A stretch of 64,000 bases of DNA. It comes from Streptomyces viridochromogenes. Lineage in GTDB: Bacteria; Actinomycetota; Actinomycetes; Streptomycetales; Streptomycetaceae. The notes beneath the pieces are model-generated. The model was not told the origin of the DNA, did no database searches, and saw only the letters and a program-made list of their open reading frames with translations. The stretch lies in the NCBI RefSeq assembly GCF_001270495.1, contig NZ_LGUR01000220.1, forward strand, positions 1 through 64,000, in the 5' to 3' direction. The translations under genes and the position numbers were made by a program. Below are positions 32,720 to 41,402 of this stretch, piece after piece (positions within the stretch are counted from its first letter, which is position 1; every line of letters begins with the position of its first letter).

Positions 32720-33250
32720 TCAGGGACCGTCGAAGGGCTGGACGGTGAAGCGGGTCCCCTGCCCGGAGCTGGCGGAGGTCGCGGCGAGGAAGCCGGGGTC
32801 GGCCTGCGCGATGTCGCTCAGCAGGGCCATGATCCAGTCGGTGGGGCGCTGGAGGTCGACGCGGAGCCCGGTGAAGTCGGACAGGCGCACCTGGTGCGGG
32901 GCCGTGCCGTAGCGGCGGGCCCACAGCCGGGTGCGGATCATCTTCGCGGCCTGGGTGTCGTCGGGTCGGGCGGGGATACCGCGCGGCACCGCTCGGCAGG
33001 CGGCGGCGTGCGCGTTGGCGGCCTGGGCGGCCTCCGCCTCCGTCATCACGTTGCCGGAGGCGTTGCGCTCCCTGCGGTGGGTGCAGCCCAGGCAGGCGGC
33101 GGCGTAGCGCGGGGTGCCCTGGTCGGTGTCGGAGGTGTAGACGAGGACGGTCGCACCCTCCAGCGCCCGGTAGCGCTGGGAGACGAGCGTGCCCTCCGGC
33201 GTCCAGGTCTCGGGCGCGAGGGCGGGGGCAGCGCGGGTGAACAGAGCCAC
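32720..33250 (-). CDS. Hypothetical protein
   Basis: The 176-residue soluble protein has a Cys pair with basic surroundings (CLGCTHRRERN near 54) and an Ala-rich helix (AEAAQAANAHAAACRAVPRG). It resembles plasmid-borne unknowns of Streptomyces but I cannot name a family. ATG at 33250. Confidence 0.65.
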   Translation of the reverse strand: MALFTRAAPALAPETWTPEGTLVSQRYRALEGATVLVYTSDTDQGTPRYAAACLGCTHRRERNASGNVMTEAEAAQAANAHAAACRAVPRGIPARPDDTQAAKMIRTRLWARRYGTAPHQVRLSDFTGLRVDLQRPTDWIMALLSDIAQADPGFLAATSASSGQGTRFTVQPFDGP

Positions 33251-33278
33251 GGTGACTCTCCTTCGAGAGGTTCGTTGA

Positions 33279-33746
33279 TCAGGCGGCGAGCCGGTGGATG
33301 ACCGGGGCCGTGGAAGCGAAGTAGGTGTCGGGACTGGGCTCGAAGCCTCTGGCGCAGGGGTCGCAGCAGCCCTGAGTGCGCAGCGGGAGACAGAACCAGT
33401 ACCGGCGGCTGCATTCGGGGCAGGTGGACCTTGCTGCCATCGCCCGGTCCAAGGCCCATTCCTGAGCGAGCGTCGGAATGCGCTTGGGCTTCGCCAGGTC
33501 GACGCGGAGCAGGAAGCCGCGGGTGGGGTGGATGCACGACCACTGCGGCCGGTAGGAGCACCACTTGCAGCGCAGGATCGCGACTGGTCCCTTGTTGCCT
33601 CCCGGGCTGAGGCCCATGTCCCTCAGCTGGCGTCTGGTGGCCAAGCCCTCGGGGACAGCGCCGCGGTCATACTCCGGCAGGAGCGCGTCGCTGCGTGGCA
33701 CGCGCTTCACCTCGCGGGGAGGCCGCTTCTTCCGGGGGCGCGTCAT
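33279..33746 (-). CDS. RRQRL-motif zinc-binding protein
   Basis: The 155-residue protein contains ATRRQLRDMGLSPGG near residue 37, CKWCSYRP, LRVDLAKPKRIPTLAQEWAL, CPECSRR and CDPC. This order (RRQ-L motif, Leu-Arg-Val-Asp-Leu-Ala-Lys-Pro-Lys-Arg, zinc ribbon) is that of the actinobacterial RRQRL-motif zinc-binding proteins found with conjugative plasmids. Function unknown. The ATG at 33746 was chosen because upstream sequence is Pro/Arg-rich and not conserved-looking. Confidence 0.8.
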   Translation of the reverse strand: MTRPRKKRPPREVKRVPRSDALLPEYDRGAVPEGLATRRQLRDMGLSPGGNKGPVAILRCKWCSYRPQWSCIHPTRGFLLRVDLAKPKRIPTLAQEWALDRAMAARSTCPECSRRYWFCLPLRTQGCCDPCARGFEPSPDTYFASTAPVIHRLAA

Positions 33747-33946
33747 CACCTGTTCCAGGCGCCGGGCAGCCGGTCGGGGCGGTGCGGGTAGCGGGGGCCG
33801 GGGCGCTGCGGGCGGGGCCGGCCGATGCGGCGGCGCGGTCGGGGAATGAGCACGGTTGTTCCTCCAGCGGGTCGGTGGCAGGGACGGCGGCGCCCCACCG
33901 GCGATGGGCTGTCCGGCGGGCGCGTGGTGCTGTGCGGTGATGCGCG

Positions 33947-34180
33947 CTACGGCGTGTTGGTGTCGGCCGTGGTCGGCGCGGTGGTGGCCGCGGGGGTCTG
34001 GGGCGGGGTGGTGCTCTGGTCGTCCGCGTTGGTGTGGGAGCCGAGCACGACCGCGAGGACGGCCGCGGCGGCCAGCACCAGGCGCAGCAGGAGCGGCATC
34101 TTCTTCTTGGCCGGGGCGGTGGGCTGCGCGGGTATGAACCAGCCCTGCACCGGCTGCGGGGTCTGGGTGTTGTGCGCCAT
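33947..34180 (-). CDS. Small membrane protein (Spd-like)
   Basis: The 77-residue product has one membrane helix (LLLRLVLAAAAVLAVVLG, about 30-47) after a Pro/Gln-rich N-terminus, and a Thr/Pro-rich tail. Small one-helix proteins of this kind cluster with Streptomyces spread (spd) genes. The sequence between it and the RRQRL gene (33747-33946) shows no gene. Confidence 0.6.
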   Translation of the reverse strand: MAHNTQTPQPVQGWFIPAQPTAPAKKKMPLLLRLVLAAAAVLAVVLGSHTNADDQSTTPPQTPAATTAPTTADTNTP

Positions 34181-34249
34181 GGCGGATCTCCTTGCGGATC
34201 GGCGGGAGGACTGGAGCGGTGTGGTGGTGCGCGGCCGGACGGCCTGTCC

Positions 34250-34287
34250 GGTCCTCGCTCACCGCGCCGGGGCGGTGAGCGAGGACC
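34250..34287 (-). terminator. Terminator
   Basis: A perfect 16-bp inverted repeat (GGTCCTCGCTCACCGC and complement), 6-nt loop, lies just beyond the gene ending at 34306. Confidence 0.85.
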
Positions 34288-34305
34288 AGGCGGAGCGTCC
34301 GGAGG

Positions 34306-35082
34306 TCAGTCCTGGAAGGGGCAGTTGCCGTGCGAGGGCTGGTCGACGGGCTCGGCCGGAGCGGGCACGTAGACGTGGACGTGGTTCTCGGGCCGTACGG
34401 AGACCTTGGCCGGGCGCCCGGCGACGACGCGGCGGCGCAGGGTCAAGCCGCGCATCGCGAACGCGGAGAGGAACGTCCAGGCGAGGACGCTGAGTCCGAC
34501 CGCGACGGGGCGGCTGGCGTCCGGGGTGGTCGTCCAGACCATCCAGACCGTTGCCGCGCCGTGTGCCGCCCACAGTGCTCGTACGCCGTTGTTCCGGGAG
34601 AGGTAGCCGAGGACCAGGCCGACGATGCCGGTGAGCAGCCACAGCGTGTAGACGGTGGAGCCTTCGACCGGGAGGCCGGCGGCGTGCTGCGCGATGTACG
34701 TGCGCACCGGCTGGTCGACGACGGCGGCCACGCCGTTGGAGGTGTCGACGCCGATCTGCACCTTGGGCACGGCGGTGAGCAGTTGGTGCAGCGCCTCGAG
34801 GACGACTTCGCCTGCGGCCTGGGCCATCAGCACGGCGAAGGAGACTCCGGCCACCATCAGGACGGCGCGGATCCAGGGGGCCATGTGCCGGAGTCCGGCG
34901 TCGGGGGCGCTGAGTACGTCTTCCCACATGTTGTGCAGGACGCCGTCCTCTTCCCACGCGGTGTCCCACCAGGCGCGCAGCGCGGCGAACCGCGGCTCCT
35001 TGGGCGGTGCCTTCGGGAAGGGCACGGGGAGGTAGGTGAGCTCCTGGCGGTTCTGGCCGTGGGTGTGGTCGTTGGACTGCAC
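34306..35082 (-). CDS. Multi-spanning membrane protein (SpdB-like)
   Basis: The 258-residue protein has a cytoplasmic N-terminus (residues 1-65), then about four to five membrane helices (IRAVLMVAGVSFAVLMAQAA; LWLLTGIVGLVLGYLS; ALWAAHGAATVWMVWT; VAVGLSVLAWTFLSAFAM), and a polar His/Pro tail. Position among transfer genes suggests a spread protein that moves the plasmid between compartments of recipient mycelium. GTG 35082 has GGAG upstream. Confidence 0.7.
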   Translation of the reverse strand: MQSNDHTHGQNRQELTYLPVPFPKAPPKEPRFAALRAWWDTAWEEDGVLHNMWEDVLSAPDAGLRHMAPWIRAVLMVAGVSFAVLMAQAAGEVVLEALHQLLTAVPKVQIGVDTSNGVAAVVDQPVRTYIAQHAAGLPVEGSTVYTLWLLTGIVGLVLGYLSRNNGVRALWAAHGAATVWMVWTTTPDASRPVAVGLSVLAWTFLSAFAMRGLTLRRRVVAGRPAKVSVRPENHVHVYVPAPAEPVDQPSHGNCPFQD

Positions 35083-35318
35083 GGGGCGACTCCAAGGGTG
35101 TCGGTGGGTGGGCACGGAGAAGTGCGAGTGGGCCACGCGGTGAGCGGCGGGCCTGGGGGCATCGGCTGCGGGGCGGCGGGCAGCCCCCGGGGGCCGGGGC
35201 GATGACCACGGCCGCGACGGGATCGGCTGCGACTGGCCGCAGGGCCGGATGGCCTGTCCCGCACCCGAAGCCCGGCCCATGCGGCGGGGTGTCGGATGCG
35301 AGGCAGAGCGTCCGGAGT

Positions 35319-35828
35319 TCAGTGGACGTCGTTGCGGGTGCGGGAGAACATCCCGCGCTGGTTGCTGGTGTTGTTGATCTGCGTGTTCTGGGTGACCGGG
35401 CCCTCGTACACGTTCTTGGTGACCGCGTTGCGGGCCTTGTTGATCGCGCCGCCGATCGCGGTGGCGACCATCGCGACGCCCGCGAAGGGGAGAGTCACCA
35501 TGAGGACGCCGTAGAGCGTGACGGAGGCCAGGCCCTGGAGGACCAGCCAGGCCCCGCAGCCGATGCCGGTGACGCCGGCGCCCACGCCGATGCTCGCGAC
35601 GGCGATCCCGGCCGCCCAGGCGGGCACGATCCGCTTGTCGTCCTGATGGACGGGCGGGGCGTCGCCGTAGGGGGGCAGCGGGGTGTCGTCGCGGAACGAC
35701 GTCGGGATGTGCCGCACGACGGGCACCTCGGGGCGGAAGTTCTCTTCGATGATCCGCTGGGCTTCGGCCTTGGCTTCGGCGTCGGTCATCGGGCGGGTGA
35801 TGCGGTCGGCGTCCACGGTGTTCTCCAT
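35319..35828 (-). CDS. Plasmid membrane protein (spread-type)
   Basis: The 169-residue product has a soluble first half (ENTVDADRITRPMTDAEAKA), two membrane segments (AWAAGIAVASIGVGAGVTGI; TLYGVLMVTLPFAGVAMVAT), and a C-terminus VTQNTQINNTSNQRGMFSRT, rich in Asn/Thr. Proteins ending this way are frequent in Streptomyces transfer regions. Function unproven. Confidence 0.65.
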   Translation of the reverse strand: MENTVDADRITRPMTDAEAKAEAQRIIEENFRPEVPVVRHIPTSFRDDTPLPPYGDAPPVHQDDKRIVPAWAAGIAVASIGVGAGVTGIGCGAWLVLQGLASVTLYGVLMVTLPFAGVAMVATAIGGAINKARNAVTKNVYEGPVTQNTQINNTSNQRGMFSRTRNDVH

Positions 35829-35843
35829 CCGGGCAGATGCGGG

Positions 35844-35876
35844 GCGCCCTCCCGGCCGTGATGGCGGGGAGGGCGC
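35844..35876 (-). terminator. Hairpin, near copy of that at 36139
   Basis: GCGCCCTCCC is paired with GGGAGGGCGC around an inner GCC/GGC stem. It lies between the genes at 35898 and 35828. Confidence 0.75.
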
Positions 35877-35897
35877 AGGGGGCGGGGGCGGGGCGGT

Positions 35898-36089
35898 TCA
35901 GCCGATGCTGCTGAGCATTCCGGCGATGCTGCTGATGAAGCTGGTGACGGCGGGGGCGATGCCGGTGGAGGCGAGGGTGAAGCCGAACAGGACGGCGGCG
36001 AGTGCGGGCCAGATACGTAGGTAGCCGGTGCGGAGCAGGATCAGCACGGCGATTCCGGCGAGGACGACCAGGGAGACGGTCAGCGCCAC
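35898..36089 (-). CDS. Two-helix mini membrane protein
   Basis: The 63-residue product is almost wholly hydrophobic (MALTVSLVVLAGIAVLILLR; then IWPALAAVLFGFTLASTGIA). It is typical of tiny Spd proteins next to traB in Streptomyces plasmids. It has its own flanking hairpins on both sides. Confidence 0.7.
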   Translation of the reverse strand: MALTVSLVVLAGIAVLILLRTGYLRIWPALAAVLFGFTLASTGIAPAVTSFISSIAGMLSSIG

Positions 36090-36138
36090 GGTGGGGAACT
36101 CCTTCGGGAAGGTCGGCGTAGATGACGCCGATGCGGGA

Positions 36139-36171
36139 GCGCCCTCCCGGCCGGGGCGGCGGGGAGGGCGC
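36139..36171 (-). terminator. Terminator after the translocase gene
   Basis: The same GCGCCCTCCC...GGGAGGGCGC hairpin as at 35844, located 52 nt beyond the translocase stop. Confidence 0.75.
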
Positions 36172-36222
36172 AGCGGGTGGGGCAGTGAGGGCGCCCTGGG
36201 TTCGTTCTCGGGGCGCCGGTGA

Positions 36223-37656
36223 TCACATGACGAGGCTGATCAGGCCGGATGCGTCCCTGGGGGCGATCTTGTCTTCGCCTCGCAGGGTGCTGATCGTGGT
36301 GCGCACGGAGCCGAGCTTGGCTTCCTTCCCGCCGTCCTCATCGAGGGCCGCGCGAAGGTCTGCCTCGGACATGGGGCCGGACTCCAGTGCCGAGATGATT
36401 CGCTCCTTGAGCGTCCTGGGCATCGGCGGCAGAGACTCGGACTCGACTTCGTCGCCCTCGCCGTACTCCAGGTCGTCGCCGTCCTCTGCCGCCTGGCCTC
36501 CCTTGCCGTCCTTGGGCGGCGGGAAGATCAGTTTCAGGGGTTCACCGGGAGGCGGTGCGGAGCCGTAGAGCTGCCGGATCACCGGGTCGTACCCCTCGTG
36601 CGGTGAGAGGGAGCCGACCAGGAAGAAGCGCGCCATCGACGTCGGCCGGGCTGACGTCAGGTGGTAGCACATGCCCTGGCTGTTCGGCTTCTCCTTGCTG
36701 CGGTCGACGGGCGTTCCCCATCGCTGGATGCGACGGGTGCGACCGATGATCTTCGGGATGGGCTGGAGGTTCTCGCCGGTCGGCAGAAGGCCGTCGCCCA
36801 CGAGCGAGGCCATCATCTGCGAGCTCCACCTGAGGAGGATGACTTCGCCTTCCTTCAGCATGGCTCGCAGGGTGTCGCTGCCACCGAGCTCGTCAAGGTG
36901 GCCGGCCTGCGCCGCGAGCACGATGCCGATACCGACGCTGCGCCCGGTCCGGCCGATCTCCTTGATCAGCTTGGCCGCTTCCGCCCGGAAGGGACTGCCC
37001 TTCTCCAGCAGGCGGTTGGCTTCGTCGATGACGACGTATTCGAGCGGGTCCGGGTTGTTGATCAGGAAGCCCGAGCGGCCCATGTCGGCGTACCGGTTGA
37101 ACCGAGCTTCGGCCTTCGCAACGGCGGCCCGCAGCAGGCCCATCGTCTCTTTCATCGTCCGCACGTGCGTGGCGACGTTGCCCCTCGCCTCGGGTACGGA
37201 CTGGCCGCCCTTGAGGTCGGAGAGGTGCACGACGATCCCGTTGCGCTTGCACGCGGCGAGGAACGCCTGAAGGGCACGGCTCTTACCGGCGCCGGTCGTG
37301 CCGAAGATGATGATGCGCTGCGCGTTGCCGGTCTCGGGGTCGTGCACCCGCATCCGCAGCGGCTCGCCGTCGTAATACGAGCCGATGTGGATGCAGCCGT
37401 CCTCATCCATCTGAAGGTCTTCGAGGGTGATCGCCCGCATCTTCGCGAGCGGGTTCACGGGAAAGACCCGGACGACGGCCTCGCGGCCGCTGCCCTGCTC
37501 GAAGATCACGCGTGAGGGGTCGTCGACGTCCAGGAGGTCGCACAGGGCTTTGTGGTCGGCGCCCTTCACGCCGCCCGGCCGGGTGCGCAGCATGTACTCG
37601 CGCATCACCTCCTTCTTCTCGTCGACGTGCTTCTTCGCGAGGGCGGCCGGGGTCAC
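36223..37656 (-). CDS. traB: TraB-like FtsK/SpoIIIE DNA translocase
   Basis: The 477-residue protein carries an FtsK-type motor. RIIIFGTTGAGKSRALQAF holds Walker A (GTTGAGKS, near 110), VVHLSDLKGGQSVPE follows, LEYVVIDEANRLLEKG is Walker B, and GRSVGIGIVLAAQ is the sensor region. After an acidic linker the C-terminus (ERIISALESGPMSEADLRAA; VRTTISTLRGEDKIA) is a winged helix, as in TraB, where it reads 8-bp TRS repeats. TraB moves double-stranded DNA between mating hyphae. The N-terminal membrane part usual in TraB is missing and seems supplied by the gene upstream, with which it overlaps by GTGA (GTG 37656). Confidence 0.88.
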   Translation of the reverse strand: MTPAALAKKHVDEKKEVMREYMLRTRPGGVKGADHKALCDLLDVDDPSRVIFEQGSGREAVVRVFPVNPLAKMRAITLEDLQMDEDGCIHIGSYYDGEPLRMRVHDPETGNAQRIIIFGTTGAGKSRALQAFLAACKRNGIVVHLSDLKGGQSVPEARGNVATHVRTMKETMGLLRAAVAKAEARFNRYADMGRSGFLINNPDPLEYVVIDEANRLLEKGSPFRAEAAKLIKEIGRTGRSVGIGIVLAAQAGHLDELGGSDTLRAMLKEGEVILLRWSSQMMASLVGDGLLPTGENLQPIPKIIGRTRRIQRWGTPVDRSKEKPNSQGMCYHLTSARPTSMARFFLVGSLSPHEGYDPVIRQLYGSAPPPGEPLKLIFPPPKDGKGGQAAEDGDDLEYGEGDEVESESLPPMPRTLKERIISALESGPMSEADLRAALDEDGGKEAKLGSVRTTISTLRGEDKIAPRDASGLISLVM

Positions 37657-38513
37657 GGGTTGAGCTCCTTCGACATGTCGTATTCGTTGATCTCGGTGAG
37701 GGTCACACCGGGCAGCGCGGACCGGCCGATCTCCGTCCACACGTCCTCGTCAGCCGCGGGGACCGCCTCGGGCTTGGGGCCGATCAGCAGCATCGCGACT
37801 CCGGCGCCGTGCCCGGGGATCGGTTCGATTTCGAGCAGCTGCTCGGGCACGTTCATCAGGGCCGACAGGCGCTTGATCTTGATGTCGGGGACGGGCTCGC
37901 CCTTCTCGATCGCGGCGAGTGCGACGGCGACGCGGCGGCGGTCCTCGATCGCCCGCACGGCGATCACACGCGTGCCCTCAGCGACGCCGTCCTTCTTCGC
38001 CGCGTTCAGGGCCCACCAGCGGCCCGCCGGGTCGTCGGGGAGTTCGACGGCGACCTCGACCTCAGCGCCGGTGGCGTCCTGGTCGCCCTCGGTGTCGTCG
38101 GTCTCGACGACGGGCTCGGGCCACTTCGCGACCCGCTTGGCGAGCTGCCCGGGGCGCAGCCACCACACTCCGGCCGTCCACAGCACGGCGACGCCGCCCT
38201 GGACCAGGCGGCCCTCGGTCGCGTCCCACACCAGCTCGGTGACGAGGTTGGAGACGAGCAGGGTGTGCGGCGCCAGGTAGATCGTGAAGACGATCGGCTT
38301 CTTCAGCGGGTGGGCGAGCTGGAACCGGGGCGAGAGGAACGCCCCGCCCAGCCCGGCCGCGATCGTGGTGAGGATCGCGGGCAGGGTGCCGGCGTCGGTG
38401 AACAGCCCGGCCGTCATGGCGCTGCCGCCCGCGAGGGTCGCGAGCCGGCCGACGCCGCTGATCGCGGCCGAACCGGCGCGGCGGGTGGTCTGGATGTACG
38501 TGCGCAGCGGCAT
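37653..38513 (-). CDS. Membrane component preceding the translocase
   Basis: The 286-residue protein has hydrophobic segments in the first 130 residues (AGGSAMTAGLFTDAGTLPAI; LTTIAAGLGGAFLS; PIVFTIYLAPHTLLVSNLV; GGVAVLWTAGVWWL), then a soluble domain ending KIKRLSALMNVPEQLLEIEP and WTEIGRSALPGVTLTEI. Its layout equals the N-terminal membrane and oligomerisation part of one-piece TraB. Start: the ATG at 38513 has AAAGGAG upstream. Translation is coupled to the motor gene. Confidence 0.7.
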   Translation of the reverse strand: MPLRTYIQTTRRAGSAAISGVGRLATLAGGSAMTAGLFTDAGTLPAILTTIAAGLGGAFLSPRFQLAHPLKKPIVFTIYLAPHTLLVSNLVTELVWDATEGRLVQGGVAVLWTAGVWWLRPGQLAKRVAKWPEPVVETDDTEGDQDATGAEVEVAVELPDDPAGRWWALNAAKKDGVAEGTRVIAVRAIEDRRRVAVALAAIEKGEPVPDIKIKRLSALMNVPEQLLEIEPIPGHGAGVAMLLIGPKPEAVPAADEDVWTEIGRSALPGVTLTEINEYDMSKELNP

Positions 38514-38538
38514 CGCCGGCACTCCTTTCAGGTATGCG

Positions 38539-38575
38539 GAAGGCGCCGGCCCCTCGTGTGGGGACCGGCGCCTTC
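38539..38575 (-). terminator. Hairpin between transfer genes
   Basis: GAAGGCGCCGG pairs with CCGGCGCCTTC, extended by CCC/GGG past one mismatch. It lies between the gene ending at 38589 and the membrane component at 38513. Confidence 0.7.
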
Positions 38576-38588
38576 GGGATGGATGGGG

Positions 38589-39125
38589 TCAGCGGTTGCT
38601 GTACCACTCGCGTTCGGCGACGTCGTACGGGCCGGCCTGCATCGCCTCGTTCACGTCGCCGTAGTCGCTCTCGTGGTCGCGGGCCGCGTTGTCGAACTCG
38701 GTCGACATCTCCGCCGCCTCAGCGGCGAGCGCGTCGGCGAGTGCGAGGGACTCGCGCATCGTGGCTGCCGCGTCGTGGTGTGCGGAGGTGACCGAGTCGT
38801 CGACGGCCAGCGTCGCGGCGACGTCGGCGAGCCCGTCGACGGTCTGGGCGCAGTCCTCGACGTAGGAGTACGCGCCCTTCACCGCCTGCGAGAGCAGCCG
38901 CATCGCCACCGCCGCGATTCCAAGGCGTGCGATGACGAGCATGAACGTCATCGCGTCGGCGATGACGTCGACGATGCGGCCGCTGCGTTCGGCAGGCAGA
39001 TCGGCCGGAGCGTCCATCCCGTCGCCGGGGGCCGGCAGGTCGGACGCACCGGAGGCGGTGACCTCCGCGCTGCTCTGGACGTTCGTCGGTTCGATCGCGC
39101 CGCCGCTTTCGGATTCGGTGCTCAT
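38589..39125 (-). CDS. Helical transfer-region protein
   Basis: The 178-residue product has a disordered first 45 residues, one hydrophobic helix (ADAMTFMLVIARLGIAAVAM), then long amphipathic helices (LADVAATLAVDDSVTSAHHD; MRESLALADALAAEAAEMST). It lies 2 nt after the large low-complexity gene. Probable membrane-associated accessory factor, not recognised. Confidence 0.65.
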   Translation of the reverse strand: MSTESESGGAIEPTNVQSSAEVTASGASDLPAPGDGMDAPADLPAERSGRIVDVIADAMTFMLVIARLGIAAVAMRLLSQAVKGAYSYVEDCAQTVDGLADVAATLAVDDSVTSAHHDAAATMRESLALADALAAEAAEMSTEFDNAARDHESDYGDVNEAMQAGPYDVAEREWYSNR

Positions 39126-39127
39126 GG

Positions 39128-41074
39128 TCAGGCTCCGCTTCGGTCGTGGTACTCACGCTCAGCCGGGGCGACGTGCCCGGCTTCCTTGACCCGGTCGGCG
39201 CGCAGCTTGTCGGCCTCGATGGCGGTGTCGCGCGCGGACAGGATCGCCTCGGACGCGCGCGGCAGGGAATCGCGCAGCGCCTCGGCCTTGTCCTGGACGC
39301 TCCCGGCCCGCTCCATGAGGCGGATGGTCCACTTCACGAGGACGCCGGGCACCTTCTTCTCGATGCACATCGCGTAGAGGTTTTCGAGCCCGGACTTCAG
39401 GCCCTCACACTTCGCGGCAACGAGGTTCATGTGATCGACGCCCTGGAGGATCTGCTCGCCCATCTCTTCGTCGGACTCGATCAGGTCGTACACGGTCAGT
39501 TCGGCGTCGACGAACTGGGTGTCGCCGACCTCGCCGACGGAAATGGCTGTACCCATGACGATCGGGCTCTCTTTCGGTACGGAGCGGGTGGGCGTGACCT
39601 GACCGGATGACCCGGCGGGCAGCTCCCTGCGACCTGTGGTGATGCCGGCGGGCTGACGTCGCCGCGGCTCGGGCCGGATGACCTCGACCTCGACCTTGTA
39701 GGTGACGTCCCAGCCGGGCGGGGGGCGCAGCCACTCGCCGTCACCGCCGGGCATCGACCCGGGGCCGCTCGTGCTGCGGTCCGTCCTGCGCCGCCGACGC
39801 GTCTTCGGTCCCGTCGTGCTCCCCTTCGGCTTCCGCCGCCAGCTGCGCGGCTTCTTCTTCCGGGGCGCCTTCGGCGTCTTCTTCGTCCCGCCCTTCGAGC
39901 CACCGGCCTTGGGCTTCTTGGTGAGGTCGACCTTCTCGGTGTCGTCCTTCGCTTCGGTGCCGTCACCGGCCTTGGGCTTCTTGGTCGGGTCGGTCTTCTC
40001 GTCAGGCTTGCCCTTGCCGGTCTCTTTCGGGTCCTTCGTGGCCTTGGGGTCGGTGGCGCCGGCCTTCTCGCGCTCGCGCTTCGCCTTCCGCTTCTCGGCC
40101 CTGCGCTTGCGCCGGTCGGCGGCCTCGGCTGCTGCTTCCTTTCGGGCGGCCGCGCGGTCGGCGAGGTCGGCCTTGCGCTGATCGGCCGCGGCCTGGCGCT
40201 GAGCCTTCGCTTCGTCGTTCTTCCGCTGCTGCCGCCCGGTCGCGAGCTTCCCGAGCGTGCCCGGGGACTTCTTCGCCCCGCTCGGTGAGCCCTTGCTCGA
40301 TCCCGAGCCCGATGAACCGGTGCCGCTTCCGGCCGCGCCCTTCGAGCCCTTGCCCGATGAGCCCGGCCCGGATGTGCGCGACCCCGACCCCGACCCCGAG
40401 GTGCGTGAGCCGCTGCCGGCGGTTCCGTTCTTCGATCCCTTCGGCCCCGTTCCCGAGCCCGAGCCGCGGCCGCCGGCCCCGGTGGAGCCGTTGGTCGTGC
40501 TGCCCCGGCTGCCACTCTTCGGTGAGGGCTTCTGCTGCTGGCCGAAGGTGCCGCGCCCGGAGCCGCCGCTGGTGCCGGACCCGCCCGAGCGACCGCCGCC
40601 GCCCTTGCCGGTCGCGCCTCGTCCGAACTCGGGCCCGGACTGCACGCCCTTCTTCGCGCCGGCCGCCGCGTTGGCGACCTTCTGCTTGTCGGCCGCCTCG
40701 CGCGCCTTGTCGGCGACGGCGTCGTGGTGCTCGCGCCGTGCCTTCAGGTAGTTCGCCACCGACCAGGTGCCGCGCAGTGCCGCGACGGCGATGGCCGCCA
40801 TCGTGACCATCGCCATCGAGGCCGTGGCGCGGGCCGGTGTTCCGGTTCCGCTTGAGGCGTTGGCGACCATCTGCGGGGCGACGTCGTCGGGGTCGACGGT
40901 GCTCGAATCGTCGTCGTCTCCGGGGGTCGAAAACGGCAGGAAGAAGTCGGGCGGCGGGGCCAGGTCACCGGCCTCCGGCGGGGGCGGAACGCCGTCATCG
41001 GGAGCGCTGCCGGGGGGCGACAGATTGAGCTGGGGGAGCGTGATGACGTCCGCGCCCCGACCGTCGTCGGTCAT
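39128..41074 (-). CDS. Large low-complexity transfer-region protein
   Basis: The 648-residue protein has an acidic Pro-rich N-terminus and one hydrophobic helix (ASMAMVTMAAIAVAALRG, about 85-102). Then come roughly 300 residues of Gly/Ser/Lys repeats and charged Lys/Arg/Glu coiled sequence (DRRKRRAEKRKAKREREKAG). A folded C-terminal 170 residues of acidic helices follows (VDAELTVYDLIESDEEMGEQ; LMERAGSVQDKAEALRDS). No enzymatic motif is present. A flexible, basic tether for DNA or the envelope is a guess. ATG at 41074. Confidence 0.7.
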   Translation of the reverse strand: MTDDGRGADVITLPQLNLSPPGSAPDDGVPPPPEAGDLAPPPDFFLPFSTPGDDDDSSTVDPDDVAPQMVANASSGTGTPARATASMAMVTMAAIAVAALRGTWSVANYLKARREHHDAVADKAREAADKQKVANAAAGAKKGVQSGPEFGRGATGKGGGGRSGGSGTSGGSGRGTFGQQQKPSPKSGSRGSTTNGSTGAGGRGSGSGTGPKGSKNGTAGSGSRTSGSGSGSRTSGPGSSGKGSKGAAGSGTGSSGSGSSKGSPSGAKKSPGTLGKLATGRQQRKNDEAKAQRQAAADQRKADLADRAAARKEAAAEAADRRKRRAEKRKAKREREKAGATDPKATKDPKETGKGKPDEKTDPTKKPKAGDGTEAKDDTEKVDLTKKPKAGGSKGGTKKTPKAPRKKKPRSWRRKPKGSTTGPKTRRRRRTDRSTSGPGSMPGGDGEWLRPPPGWDVTYKVEVEVIRPEPRRRQPAGITTGRRELPAGSSGQVTPTRSVPKESPIVMGTAISVGEVGDTQFVDAELTVYDLIESDEEMGEQILQGVDHMNLVAAKCEGLKSGLENLYAMCIEKKVPGVLVKWTIRLMERAGSVQDKAEALRDSLPRASEAILSARDTAIEADKLRADRVKEAGHVAPAEREYHDRSGA

Positions 41075-41112
41075 CTTTTCGTCCTCACTTGACGTAACCG
41101 CCGCTCTCGCGT

Positions 41113-41135
41113 ACGCGCGCGCGTGACGCGCGCGT
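41113..41135 (-). terminator. CG-alternating hairpin
   Basis: ACGCGCGCG pairs with CGCGCGCGT around a 5-nt loop, between the gene ending at 41196 and the start of the 648-residue protein. Confidence 0.55.
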
Positions 41136-41195
41136 GTGGCGACAGCTGGAGCGGCCGGATTCCTTGATTTGAACGTTGATTTTGAACGCGGAGAG

Positions 41196-41402
41196 TTACG
41201 AGCCGAAGCCCTTCTCCTTCAGGTACTTCCCGAGCTGGTCGGCCAGTGCCTCCCACATCGGATCGTCGTCGGGAAGGTGCGCCCGGGCCGCGTCGACGAG
41301 GACGACGACCCGGTCGCGAGGGGTGGCCGCCCCGTTGATCCGGGGCGACCACAGCTCGAACGTGAGGCGCTTCGACCGCGCGGGGTCCTTGCCCGGCATC
41401 AC
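41196..41402 (-). CDS. Small hypothetical protein
   Basis: The 68-residue product (RLTFELWSPRINGAATPRDR; VVVLVDAARAHLPDDDPMWE) starts GTG at 41402 or ATG at 41399, both overlapping the upstream stop. Unrecognised and conserved-looking only by its coupling. Confidence 0.6.
   Translation of the reverse strand: MMPGKDPARSKRLTFELWSPRINGAATPRDRVVVLVDAARAHLPDDDPMWEALADQLGKYLKEKGFGS

Noticed and set aside
33750..33946. An N-terminal extension of the RRQRL gene or a separate small gene
   Set aside because: The translation is Pro/Ala/Arg/His-rich in all frames and lacks a ribosome binding site.
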